NCBI GenBank assembly: GCA_000733355.1
Contig: JNVV01000014.1
Location: forward strand, 563,384-627,383
Origin: Falciphora oryzae
Lineage: Eukaryota > Ascomycota > Sordariomycetes > Magnaporthales > Magnaporthaceae
DNA: 64,000 nucleotides
Direction: 5' to 3'
Positions 10,356 through 21,658 of this stretch are shown piece after piece (the first letter of the stretch is position 1; each line of letters opens with the position of its first letter). The notes below the pieces were generated by a model. The model saw nothing but the letters and a program-made list of their open reading frames with translations. It had not been told where the DNA came from and made no database searches. The position numbers and the translations under genes are program-made.

Positions 10356-10835
10356 GTTTTTGGGGACGATGCGCTTGCCGCCGCAGTCCTCGTACCTGTG
10401 CGGTGGTGTTGGTGGTGTTGGTCGCGGCGGGCGGGTGGTGCGTGTGCGGGACGTTGGCTTCTTGTTGGTCGTGGATGGCTTTCTTGTGGTGGCGGTTGTG
10501 GGCTTCCTTGTGGTGACGGGCGTGGGTTTCTTGGTGGACGAGGGCTTCTTGGTCGTGCGGCTATGGCGATTGATGGGGCGGAGGGTGCTCCTGCTGGTGG
10601 TGGTGGTGCCCAGGGGTGGTGGCGTCTTGACCGGACGGCACACGCCGAGACAGTTCTCGTGGCGGGTCGCCGGGCAGGCCCGGTCCGAGGCCAAGCAGGT
10701 GCTCCCCGGCTCGCAGGGGGCGATCTTGAAGCCGCATGGCCTGCCCAGGTCGTCTTTCTGGGAGAGCACGCCGGCTGCTGGGAGCAATAGGCACAGGGCC
10801 GCGGTCGCGACGATGCGGAAGGTGGCTTGATGCAT
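10356..10835 (-). pseudogene. N-terminal half of a split secreted cysteine-rich protein gene
   Basis: The start at 10835 gives a clear signal peptide (MHQATFRIVATAALCLLLPA), better than the ATG seven codons upstream. After cleavage comes a six-Cys module (GRPCGFKIAPC to NCLGVC), then a Thr/Pro/Lys-rich linker of about 80 residues that is likely O-glycosylated, then YEDCGGKRIVPK, which opens a second Cys domain. The frame continues about 40 more codons into unrelated sequence of the inserted block before stopping at 10227. The expected continuation (CPAGYVCVDDP...) is found at 62-276 on the same strand. A truncated secreted protein could still be made. Extracellular; molecular role unknown. 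Confidence 0.75.
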
Positions 10836-10856
10836 TGTGGTGTTGGGGCTAGTCAC

Positions 10857-13658
10857 TCTTCTTTTGGTTTGTGTTCTTTCCTTGTGTCTGGCGGCCGGCT
10901 AGCGATATAAAGAGTGTCTTGGACAAGACCGCACATCCTCTTTAAATACACACTCGGTCAAGGCTGACAGTACGACGGGTCTCGGGTGGCAGACCCCATC
11001 TTGCCGCTTCTGGCATGCCAGTGCGCCGTGGTGGGACAGGACAGACGAAGGAGCACTCTGTGTACGTAGAAGGATCAAATCATCTCCTTTCCCGGCTCTC
11101 GCAGCCCGAGGGTCGCCGGCGGCTGTACCCGGAAATGGAAATAAGAAAAACATCCCCTAGTGGATTAAATTTGGGCGTGATATTGTAGCGTGCCTATGTT
11201 GCCTTCCCCGCCGCCACCGTCCGACGGGCGGCCTTTGAATTCTTCCGGGAGCGTGTAAACCCAGCAGCTGGACGGAGGCCACCGTCGGGTGTCTGTATAG
11301 AACCCTGGAAATGTTTTTATAACCATGGCTAAAAAAAATGCTCCCGCCGGGGTATTTCGTTGCGGTACGGCTAAATGGGCAGGGCGTGACGAACTGAGCT
11401 GAAACAATATCCTGTCCTGCCGGATTGGGATTGCGGATGGAGAAGGGGTAAAAGGCCTGCGTACTTGGACAATAATACAACCAGGTCTGCTCGTGTCCAT
11501 GCTAGAGCTGCAAGAAGAGGAGGTGACGTGGTTTAGAGACGGGAAATCGGGTTTCTCCCCTCTTGCTCTTTACCTACGTATACACCTGGGGGTTACGACG
11601 TTTTGTCGGTGTGGTGTCGACCTGGTGCTGGCCCGTTTTGGACGCATCGGGAGGTGGTCATTGGGCCAGGCTGGCTGTCATGCCAGACAGTTGTGAGTGC
11701 TCTCGAGCCCTATGAGCCCCGAGTCTCGATGCTGTGGGTTTGGTAGTTGTAGTAAAATGCGTATGCCTACCTAGCCCGTCGTGGAGGCCTTACAAAGACT
11801 GCCCGTATCTCTCCAGACCATGAAGATTGGTGCAAACACAGCTGTGGCAGAGGATTATTTTGTTCGTCGTGAACAAGAGACAGACTGCCCGGGGTACTGT
11901 AGAGTTGCGGGTCATTCAGAGCCAAGCTCATAGGATGCCGTCCACGTAAGGTGCCAGGTTCGGCCAGTTGAACGTCAGGGGCTGCTAGCTTGCAACCCCC
12001 TGCCCGTGCGAATCTCAGGGGCTGGCTCCTCAGTGTTGGCACCAGACGGCAGTATTCGACACCACACGGCGAGCACACGCCCGGGCACACGCATGTCAGC
12101 TGGCTGTGTTCGGAGGAGTTTTATGCCACAGGCTGTTTTTGCTTTGCCGTGTGTAGCAAGGCAGCGTTTATGTCACCAGGGGCCCTCGTCTTGAGCTGAC
12201 TGGCAACATTCTGGGGATGCTACAAATGTCCTGCTTCTCGCGACGAGAGACGCCGCCCAATTGAGCCTCCATGTTCGTAGGGGGCGCACCCTCTAGCTTC
12301 ACCATAGCCGGCCATGTCGACCACTAGGATGTGCGCAAACAACTCGGATCTCTCAAGAGCTCTCAGCGACGACGATGACGGGCTCGCGCTTGATGACGGC
12401 CTGGAGGAACAAGAACGAGCCGCGGGTCAGCTCCACAGCCCACCATATACGGGAGCCGTGTCTCTCGTGTTCTCGTTTAGTCGAAGTAGTGGCTGAGGAG
12501 GGCGCCGCAGCGCGGCTCACTGCAGGGGCAAGGGGTGCCTCTGGCGGCGACGCCGAGAGCTAGGGCGAAGACGGTGACGACCGAGGTGAGCTGCGTGTTT
12601 GCGAGGGGGGAGGTTTTCTCGAGGGGGAGGTTTGTCGGGTGCTGGGGCGAGAAGAGGTGCCTGGTGCGAGTCGTTTGTTCTATTATCAGAGAGAGCAGAG
12701 GGGCTTGTTCTCCTTTTTACCCACAGGCTGGTATACTGAAAAAATGAGCCTTTGCACGCCCTTGGCTACCTTTTCTGCCCAGACCGTCGCAGGATGCGTA
12801 TCGGCTGCGCGTGCAGGTCTAGTTGGAGATGGAGACTAGACTTCGCCTAGATTCCCCCCTCCCAGCTCTTATCAGTCCAAGACCACCAAGTAAGCAAAAA
12901 AAGAAGGCGGGAATACGACATCGGTGCCATATATCTGGGCAACATGCATTGTCCTCATCCTTCGGGTGTCGCCCGATCGAAGAACCTCGCGCCGCCTTTA
13001 CTCGCGAGATGGCCAAGAGCAGATAGGCATATGTGCCCTGGCAGGCTTACCGTCAAAGTCTCGCCGGGGCCCGCACGAGGGATCGGTCGGATCTAGGCCC
13101 CGAGAAGAAAGACTCCCCATTGGGCCAGCGCGGGCATGCAGCCGAGGGCTCGCCTAATGCTACGGGCACTGGCGGGGATGCACTCCAGACATATAATTGG
13201 TACGCCCTTTTTGAGGCTCTGTTACACGAGTCTGACATCAGATCGCTAACGGCCAGGGCCGGTAAGGGGAAGAAGAATTTGGATCTTGGTATTGGGAATC
13301 TTGCGTTACATGGCAAGGCACAGCCCGCGCGGGGCAAACTGGTAAGTTGGAAGGATCGCACCAAGGCCTTGGTCTGTGCGATGAAACTATCTTGGCCTGT
13401 CTTATTCGGGGAGCAACGTAGGGGTGTTGCTGCGGGACCGGTGGTCTTGCCGAGTGGGGAGATCAGGTTCGACGCCCTGAGAAGCCTTGGCTGTCAGAAT
13501 CTCATCGGAGACCTCGTGTGGGAGCGAAGAGCCATCTCGGGATGGGGATTCGGCAAGTACGGGTTTTTGGAGGGGAGGAAAGAAAAGAGCAAGGGTGCGA
13601 GCTTGCTTCCTGAGCCTCTCTATGCCACTTATCTATCGTACCACGCGCATTACGAGCC
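10857..13658. other. No gene recognised
   Basis: Several open frames of 60-110 codons exist (for example 11157-11500 minus and 13033-13713 plus), but none shows a motif, signal peptide, splice logic or coding-like composition that I can defend. Confidence 0.3.
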
Positions 13659-15125
13659 ATGGCGACTGTCCCGATGGCCTCGCTCGTGCGGCACCCCTTC
13701 TTCCTCCTGGTGATCATCTACATCCACTGTGGCGTTCTGATGATCACCTTGCCGCCCCGGCAGCCCCGGCTCAGACGCGCCCTCTCGGCGTGCCTGTTCC
13801 TGCACGGCGTCGCGGCCTACAGGCTCGTGGACCCGTCATTGCCCGAGCTGGGCTTCCTGAGCTACTGCGTCTGCATCGGCTTCGAGGCGCTGCTGTACGC
13901 GAACCGCCACCTGTGCGTCGCCGACCGCGGCCCGCCACCTGCCGTCGCGGCGAAAGGCACATGGGAGGGGACGTGCTGGGCCGCGCGCGAGGTCCTCTTC
14001 GCGCCCCGGGGCGAGATGCCAGACGCCAGCCTGCCGCCCTTTGATGCCAACAACCCGGGGTAGGTGCCGTCGCGCCGCGAATTCCTTGCCGGGCACGCCG
14101 CGACGTTTCTGCTGGCGGCACTGGCGAGGCGCGGGTTCGATCTCGTCGACGGCCCGTACTGGTGCCTGGCGGTCGAGGAGGACTATAGGTGGGCGCGCGA
14201 GGGCATTCTCAGGCGGGTGATGCTGCCGTCGTCGCACCAGCCGCCGGTCGCGTGGCGCGGGGTCGGCGTCCGCGCCTGGCTGGCAGTGCAGTTCAACTTC
14301 CCGACGTACGTCGACTGGCAGGCCATCTACTCGCTCTGCGTCCTCGGCGCCGTCGGCGTCCTGGGCCACGACCACGCGCGGTGGCGGCCGCTGTTTGGCG
14401 ACGTGCGCGAGGCGTATACGCTGCGGCGGTATTGGTGGTCAGGCAAAGAAAACCGCATTACCTGATGTCCCAACCCACCCGTTTTCATCCCCCCTCCGAA
14501 GCTGACAGGCCATCTGGCACCTTACCCAACAGGGTATTCTGGCAGCAGTTCCAACGCACCGCGTTCGTCACACACGTGAGGCTGCTGGCGGTCAACGTCT
14601 CCCGGATCCGGAATCGGGCCCTGCAGCGCGCCACCATCAACATCCTGGTCTTTGCTCCCTCGGCCCTGATGCATGTTTTATGCCTCAAAACCTAAGGGCC
14701 TAGGTGCGATACGTGGCCAGCCGCGCGCTGGTGGCTCCTAAGTCGGTTATCTTTCTTTTTCCCCCGTTCCCTGTGCTCTCTCTTTCCCCTTCCACCTGGC
14801 TGACCGGTGTGGTGATCCACGGGGAACCGGCCCAACAGTCGGAGGCGCAATTATTGTCGGGGGTTTGTGCTGTCTGGTCCTGCGGCGGTTAGTCCGTCCC
14901 GCGCGGTGGGCCTTTATTGCCGGCTACATTTGGGTTTTCTTCTTCTGGTGGTCAAGGCCAAAGATCGACTTTCCCACCGTCGACTGTGAGGCGCTGTGGC
15001 TGGGCGTGGGGCAAGTGTTAGTTGACAGGGGAAATGGCCGACATAGAGCGTCGATATGTCAACATGAGAATGGACAAAAGGGCTCTATCGCACAACATCA
15101 AGTCTACACAGGCCCGAGCCGGTAA
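13659..15125 (+). pseudogene. Wax-synthase/MBOAT-like acyltransferase, broken by a nonsense codon
   Basis: Three open segments read as one multi-pass membrane acyltransferase of the fungal wax-synthase type (MBOAT_2 family). The first (from MATVPMASLVRH) has N-terminal membrane spans and ends NNPG-TAG at 14061-14063. The same frame then continues VPSRREFLAGHAATFL to RPLFGDVREAYTLRRYW, as if a TGG codon had become TAG. A GTGGTC donor near 14435 and a CAACAG acceptor before 14533 join to VFWQQFQRTAF and on to FAPSALMH, which carries the conserved His region. A final segment around 14850-15030 has GYIWVFFFWWSRPKIDFP, typical of the last spans. The junction between the last two segments is unclear. 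The original activity would be acyl transfer to an alcohol acceptor in an internal membrane. Confidence 0.65.
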
Positions 15126-15439
15126 GTGACGAACACATTGGGGTTTAACTATCGTGTATATAATACCCAAAAATGCGCTTGCAGAGGCCATTCTAATAAA
15201 GGGCGCTTCGCAGGCCGTAATGAGAGTGACAAGGAGAGAAATAGCAAACGAGGACGACATTTGTGGTATACGTAAGGAGAAAAGAAAACTAGAAAAGATA
15301 AAGCAATGGGAAAAGGTATTGTTTCCTGAGGCGCCACAAACAAGCACCAATTCAAAACCGAGACATTCGAACCCAGAAGCAGAGTGAGATTTGGAAACCC
15401 AATCCAAAAAAGAGAATATATATGCTAGGAGATTCGACT

Positions 15440-17883
15440 TCACGACTCATTCTCGTCATCATCGTCACTCGGGTCCTCGTCGCTGGGCCCGTCTTCTTCG
15501 CCTTCACCCTTGCTGTCGTCGTCCTCGTCGTCCTCGGAGGGAGCGGTGCCAGCGGCGACAATGGTGGAGCCATCGTCTTCCTCGCCGCCGTTCTTGGACT
15601 CCCATGGCCTGAAGTGGTTCTCGAGCCAGCGGTTCATGGTCTCGGGCGACTTGGTGCCGAGCTGTGCGCTCTCCGAGGCCGCCAGGGCGGCCGGGTCCAT
15701 CTCCTTGACCGATGCCTGCCAGGGCACGAATTTTTCGCGGGTCCAGACCTCGAGGGGCGAGTCTTTGTGGTTGGCGATGCCAAGACGGGAGTTCTCGGCG
15801 GCGATGGCAGCGGCGGCGATCTGCATGCCGTCCCCAATGCGCATGCGGACCAGCTCCTCGCGCAGTTCTTTGCCCGATATGGTCTTGACATCGTCGGTGT
15901 GAGGGAAGACCTCACGTGCTCGCTCCTGTCGCAGCTTGTCTATGGCGGGGGGACAGCGCCAGTCCTTGTTTGAAGCGGCGAGGCTGTCAGCGATGCGGAT
16001 GAGGGCCTCGCGGGCGGACCGGTAAGGGCCCCTCTCTTTCACGACTCTCACGGCTGCGTGACTACGGGGCATACGACGGATGTAGCTGGGGCGGAGGCGG
16101 ATGGCGCTGTTCTCGATGCCATGCTTCCGCAGCAGGTGGTCGTTCAGGCGAAGGCCCATGCGCATGCTGGTGGTGACAGCGGTCCACTCGCAGGGCGGCA
16201 TGGTGCACTTGACGGTGCCCGTGTAGCCATAGCCGTAACCGCTTGCGGTAACGTCGCCGTAACCGCCAACGTTGCGGTACGCACCCGGGTCGCCGCCGCG
16301 GTCGGAGCGGCGGCGGCGGCGCTTTGCACTGATGGTCTCTTCCCCAGAAGGAGCAAGATTCCCGGACGTGGTCTTTGTGCTGGGGGGTGAGCCGGAGGTG
16401 CTTTTGCTGGTGCTGGCGTTGCCATTGCTGCTATTGCTGTTGGCGACGGCCCAGCTGTGGACGCCGACGGTAGGTAGGGGCCGACGGCGCTTTGCCGGCG
16501 GGGAGCCAGGCCGATCCGTTTGCTCCTGCTCCTGCTCCGCCGGCTGTGAAGGAGGGCCGTGGGGCAAGGGCTGACGATGAGGCTGAGGGAGGGGCAGGAT
16601 CGCCTGCTGTGGGCGAGGCTGGATAGGGGGCTGTGGCTGGATTGCCGGCAGCTTATTCGGATGTGGCTGCCCCGGTGGTGGGGTGTGTCCATGGTGGCCG
16701 TGGTGGGGCGACGGCGGCGGCTGGATGATGCGCACGGCTGGAGGGACCAGGACCGACGAGGACAGGGCCGGGCTTGGGCTCGGGCTGGCCTTGACGTTGA
16801 TGGACGGAGCCGACAGCGGGTTGGCGGCCAGGGCGGCAGCAGCAGTCGCCTGGGCGTCATGGTGGTACCCCAGATGCGGGGCTGGCTGGGGACTGCCGCG
16901 CGTGGCGGCGGCGGCGGCGAGGGCGGCGGTGCTGGGGACCGCCGACGAGGTGGGCGGCGTGCCTGTGCCGGCCGGGCTGGGGACGCCGAGGGCCGGGTCG
17001 ATTGCCAAGAAGCGGGTCTGGATGGCACACGTGACCTTCTCGATGTAGGCCGGGTCGCTGGGGTCAGGGAGTCCCGCAAGTCAGCATTTCGGCATCTGGC
17101 GCCAGGTGGGTGGCAGGGCAATTGCCAGGGAGGGAGGGGTTGTTGGTTGGCAGCCTGCTGGGGCTTGGGCGACCCAGCCACCTGGATCCGCCCGCGCGTG
17201 GCCGGTCGCGATGCGCAAATGCAGGCAAGGAATTGCGACGGATCGAGTGCGGCTGCAAACGGGGAATTGCAATTGGAAACCGTAAAAGCAAAAGTCTATA
17301 CTCACATCGACGAGCCAAATTTGTGGCGGCGCTCGGCTGCGACGTCGCGAATTATGGCGCGCAGCGCAATGGCGAAGATGGAAATGCTCCAGTGGTAGCC
17401 CGCGTCCCAGGCCCTGGCCGCCGCGTCGAGGATGTCCTCGTGGAACGACAGCATCTCAGAACTGGGACGATGGTCCGAGTTGAACGAGACCAGCGCCGCG
17501 ATGGCCATCTGCACCATTGGGCTCGAGCGGGCGGCCCTGGCGGATGAGACGGTGCTCCCGCCGCCGCCGCTGCTGCTGACAACCGTCATGCTGTTGGTTG
17601 CGACGCCGCCGACGCCGACACGGCCGCGCTGAGTTTCCTGGTCGGGCTGTTGGTTGTGGCGGAGGTGGTGCTGATGCGGATGGTGCTGCTGACTGTGGTG
17701 CGGCGGCGGCGGCGGGTGTTGGAGATGCTGATGCTGCGTGTCCTGCTGCTGATGTTGCTGCTGCGACGGAAGCTGTTGGTGCTGGTGCTGGTGCTGTTGC
17801 TGCTGCTGCTGCTGCTGTGCGCCAGACCAGGTATTGCGGTGCGCACTCGGGTCTGTCGCCTCGCGTCTGATTGTGCCAAACAT
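15440..17883 (-). CDS. Gln/His-rich nuclear-type protein with a C2H2-like finger
   Basis: Two exons (17883-17307 region ending 17306, and 17057-15440) join in frame through a GTGAGT donor and a CCCCAG acceptor to give 731 residues. The N-terminus has poly-Gln and His/Gln/Pro-rich runs. Residues about 120-220 form a conserved-looking helical region (MVQMAIAALVSFNSDHRPS, then SISIFAIALRAIIRDVAAE, then IEKVTCAIQTRFLAIDP). A long Pro/Ala/Ser-rich disordered stretch with basic PPAKRRRPLP and SAKRRRRRSDRGG clusters follows. Residues about 480-510 hold a C-x4-C-x(16-17)-H-x4-H pattern (CTMPPCEW ... HLLRKH) like a C2H2 finger. The C-terminus is a long acidic tail. It is probably a transcription-related or chromatin protein; the family is not recognised. 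Confidence 0.75.
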
Positions 17884-19709
17884 TCGGACGAAAGGTGGAG
17901 TCGGGGATGGCGTAATGTATTGTCCAGGTCAGAAAGGGGCCTGACCATTGCGACTAGGCAGGACTAAAGCAAAACGCTACCAACGCCGGTCCCTGTCGCG
18001 GTTGGAGGTTATTTGTCCTTGGGGAAGCGACTGTGTGTTGGTTGTGTTTGATGGACCAAACGACCGGGACGAAAAGAATTTTGTTTTCGGGGCTGGCGTG
18101 TTGTCTGTGTCTGCCTGGCTCCATGGCTGGCTGGGCTGGCTGTCCCTCCCGCCCACGCGCCCTGTGCTTTTTTTTTTTTTCTTCTTCTCTCCCCCTTCAT
18201 TTTTTTTTTCTTTTTTTTTTTTCCCACGCACCCACCCTGTCCTTTCCGCCCGGCGCGCAGTTTGTTTTGGAACCAGCTGGCCAGCGGTTGGGTTTGCCGG
18301 CCAAGTGGCCCAACACACCCCACTTTCTCCTACCCCGAGTGGCATGGTGCATGGGGTGGCGGACGCGGGCAGGGGGGCCAGGACGAGCAGGTTGGGGAGC
18401 AATCGAAGGTTATTGGAATGGCGACCGGGCCAAGGGGCGCAGAACCGGGAGATTGACTGTTGGTAGGGCGCTTACGAATAACTGGCAACCAGCTGTCACG
18501 CTGTGCAGGGATGCACCCACCCATGCGCGCTCGCAGCCAATACGCGTGCTGCTCAGCCCCCGCCAGCGCCCCACCGAACCATGCTGGAGTGGGCGGGAGC
18601 ATCGGGAAAATGAGATTCTGTTCTGCAAGCTGGCGGAGCTGGCACACAGGCCGCTGAGGGGGCGGCTAACAATAGTGGCCCTCTTTTTGTGCCATGGCGA
18701 GCATGGGTGGCCAAATCCCCACTTCCGAGGAGCTGCTGGGGCACGGTCCCTACAAAAAAAAACATGCACCTCTGCGCTGCACCAGTTGCACCACTTACAC
18801 CAGTGGCAACGCCTAACCAAAATGAAAGCTACCCGTACAGAAAGTTAAGGGCTCTAATCTACAGATAGTTCCCTATTTTTTTTCTTGAGTTTAATTTGAG
18901 GTCGGTTTTGTTTGTTGCGTCAATTTGGCCGAGAAATAAGGATTTCAAGTGGCGCACTGCAGAGGTGCACGTTTTTTGTAGGGACCCTGTGGGGCTTCCA
19001 ACTGGCATTGATTGCACCCTCGCAGCGTTCCAGGCTCAGGTCGCAGCAGAGTCAAGGTCTGGTGCGCCCAGTCGCATCCCTGGATTGCGACAGGGCATGC
19101 CCAACCGAGTGCGGGACGAGCAGAGGCTCCGGAAATCGCCTGAGGGCTGCCAGAAACAGCCGAATCGCCCTGTGCCTGTCGCAGATGAGAATTGACTTCG
19201 GTTCTTTTGCCTGCCCGACCCTGGCCGAGTCCACAGCCTTTATTACCCCTGGCCCGCTGCCCCTCCTTCAGACTAAAAAGCCTCGGATTTTACCGCCTGC
19301 CCCATCCCATTGTTCGCTGCTGCTGCGACCAAACGTGACCCGTCGTGCCATTGTCGACCTGCCTGTTTGCTCGGCCCTAGCCCCAAAAGCCTCTAGCGTC
19401 TAACGTCAAATTAAACAAGGCACGAGGCGGTCAGGTGCACCCCCATGGTTTCTCCATGCCCGGCACCCAACCGACCTGCCAGGATTGGCGAGAGAAGGCC
19501 ATAATAACAATGATAATAATAGAAGGCAGACGAGGGAAATAAAAGAAAAGAAGCGAAAAAAGTCGGTGAAAGGAAAAAAAAAAAAAAAAAAAAAAGCCAA
19601 GGGCGGTCAATAGTGCGAAGCCAACCAACGCCACAAAGGATGACCAACGAGGCAAATGATGACCAACGGATCAAATGATGACCAACAGCCCGGAGCAAAA
19701 CCCCCTTGA
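17884..19709. other. Intergenic region with pyrimidine tract and one MITE
   Basis: This 1.8-kb stretch between two minus-strand genes contains a long T/C-rich tract (about 18167-18232), the MITE at 18745-18986 and a poly-A run at 19575-19595. No protein-coding gene is supported. Confidence 0.4.
18745..18986. mobile_element. MITE family B (242 bp)
   Basis: The left end reads GGTCCCTACAAAAAAAAACA then TGCACCTCTGC, and the right end is its near-exact inverted complement (GCAGAGGTGCACGTTTTTTG then TAGGGACC). This gives terminal inverted repeats of about 35 bp, the left with a slightly longer A run. The interior is AT-rich and non-coding. No convincing target-site duplication is visible, so the superfamily is open. 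Its ends differ from those of the MITE pair at 1951-2659. Confidence 0.8.
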
Positions 19710-20757
19710 TCACGTCGGCTGCTCGTCGACCTTGTGGATCTCCACCCCTGGCGGTGCGCCCACCAGCGCCTTGCACTGCGCGTAGATGACGAACTGGCCC
19801 GCAACCAGGCCGCACGTCATGACCACCCTGGGCCCCAGGCCCGTCGTCAGCAGCCGCCGCGGGCCGAACTCGCCCGCCAGCTGTAGCATCCGCGCCGTCG
19901 CCCCCTGGCTCTTGTCACCCGCTCCTTTGTTGATGGCCGACAGCAGCGTGTCGGCCGGGTGCGACAGCACCGCCGCCGCCACGCCCGCCGCGATGCCCGA
20001 CGCCAGCTCGACCCCCGTCGACTGCGCGTGCGTCAGCGCCGCCGTCCGCTCGGGCCCCAGCCCCCGGTAGATGGCCTCGACCGCCGCCTCGTGCACCGCG
20101 AACTGCCCCACCGCGTACGGCACCTGCTTGAACAGCAGCGGCACGAACCCGGAATAGAACCCGCGCAAGCCCTCCTCCCGCGCCATGCGCGCGAACCCCG
20201 ACGCGAGCCCGCCGGCGTAGCCGCGCTGCGACACGAGCCGGATCCGCGTCGCCTCCAGCGGGCACAGGAGGATGTCGGCGAAGAACTCGGCCGACGCGCT
20301 GGCGCCCAGGTAGATGGCGGTGCGGTTCCGCGTCGCGCGCTCGCCGGGCCCGCCCGCCATGGAGACGAAGTTGCGCTTGAAGAACTCGTAGCCCGCGAAC
20401 TTGCCGCCGCCCTGCACCAGGTAGCCGACCGCCGTCGGGCCGAAGCCGGTCAGCAGGGCGGTGGCGCCCTCCTTGGCGATGATGGACCGCCCGGCCTTGA
20501 TCATGTTGAGGCCCTTCATGGCATCGTCGACCTGGATGCGCGTCTTGACGACGTCGATGGGCGTGGCCGCCTGTTGCAGTGGACGGTGCTTGTTAGCATT
20601 TTCCCTTGGAGGATGTGCAGGCTGCAAACAGCCACTCCCACATCGGTTTGGCACATACGGCATGTGTGGACATTGCCGCCAGCGCGCCCGCGCCAAAGAA
20701 CTTTGTGTAGTCGAGCGCCGAGAAGGTGGGAAGCTCTGCCTGTTTTGCCGAAGCCAT
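19710..20757 (-). CDS. MIR1: Mitochondrial phosphate carrier (SLC25 family)
   Basis: Exon 1 (20757-20659) and exon 2 (20570-19710), joined in phase 0 across a GTATGT...CAG intron, encode 319 residues, the usual length of Mir1/PiC carriers. The three SLC25 signatures are present: TPIDVVKTRIQV, CPLEATRIRLVSQ and SHPADTLLSAINKGAG, the last typical of the phosphate carrier. The N-terminus (LPTFSALDYTKFFGAGALAA) also fits this subfamily. The protein imports phosphate with protons across the inner mitochondrial membrane for ATP synthesis. The upstream ATG at 20900 would run through the intron and is not used in this model. Yeast Pic2-type function is the alternative. Confidence 0.93.
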
Positions 20758-21418
20758 CTTTTCGTGATGCTTGGGATGCTCCCCGCTCCTTTGTTTCTCG
20801 AGCCGCCGCCACGCGCAGTATCGGGGTTCTCAACAACGGGCTGATCCGAACCAAACTGGAATGAGATTCGCGCAACACAAGCCAAAATGCAAAATGCCAA
20901 GCTCTAAACGCAAACTCAAGTAGACTATCGACAATTTTCCCTTGGACTTGTTGAGCTGTCTTTGTTTTCCGGCCTTTCCGCGTTGCGGGATGAGTAATCG
21001 GGAGCTGCCGGGACCGACAAACCACGCTGACGCTGCGATGACGTCGTCCAACCTGCGATGGCCCTAAGCAGCACAAACAGGCTGCTTGGCCCAAATCTGT
21101 GCCATGCAACTGGCCACCCGTGGTGCTTCCGGGGCTGGGCTGGCACAGAGGCCCGATAAATCGTCATCCGAACAAGACTTGACGTTTCCCCCTAACCCGC
21201 CCTGGAGCTGTTCGTGCAGCCCGGCGACAGGAACTCGGCTTGTGCGAGCTCAACTTCGAGTTTCACACCAGGTAGCGACATGTAGTTCTGGCCCGGCTTT
21301 GGCTACAGCCAATCAAAATGATTTTTTTTCTTTCTTTTTTTACTTTCACCTCCACTATTCCGATGTCACCCCATTTGGGGCTTCGGCTCGAGCTTTGGTG
21401 CGAGGGAGACACGAAGAA

Positions 21419-21530
21419 AAAGAAGAAATTCGACGTATCCGTCTCATGTCCCCTGTACCAAGCACCAACCGGGAGTCGAACCCGGGACATTTTACCTACA
21501 GGTAGAAGATGATAGCGTTTCACCACTGGT
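21419..21530 (-). tRNA. tRNA-like gene, possibly degenerate
   Basis: Minus-strand sequence at about 21458-21530 contains a perfect T-arm (CCGGG-TTCGACT-CCCGG) followed by TTGGTGC, which pairs with an upstream ACACCAG acceptor strand except at the first position. A D-arm-like TGGTGAAACGCTATCAT sits where expected. The anticodon arm does not fold well: TTCTACC/GGTAAAA leaves too small a loop, so the isotype cannot be assigned. Either the gene has decayed or it is a tRNA-derived sequence. Confidence 0.45.
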
Positions 21531-21658
21531 GTGTTTGTTGCTGTCGTAAGGGTTGATGTGAGAACCATTTAATAAAGGAAGGAAGGCGCGAAGGAGATTG
21601 ATGGTCTGCCCATACTTCTCGGAATGGCGGCTTTGTTTTAAGGAAACCGGAGTTCGGA

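Noticed and set aside
13033..13713. 226-codon plus-strand frame before the wax-synthase relic
   Set aside because: No recognisable motif, and the end overlaps the acyltransferase start in another frame.
16559..17398. 279-codon plus-strand open frame
   Set aside because: Antisense to the Gln/His-rich protein exon; Arg/Gly/Trp-rich composition is a by-product of the repeats.
21419..21530. Assignment of the tRNA-like sequence as tRNA-Tyr(GTA) or tRNA-Thr(TGT)
   Set aside because: Either reading breaks most anticodon-stem pairs, so no isotype is claimed.
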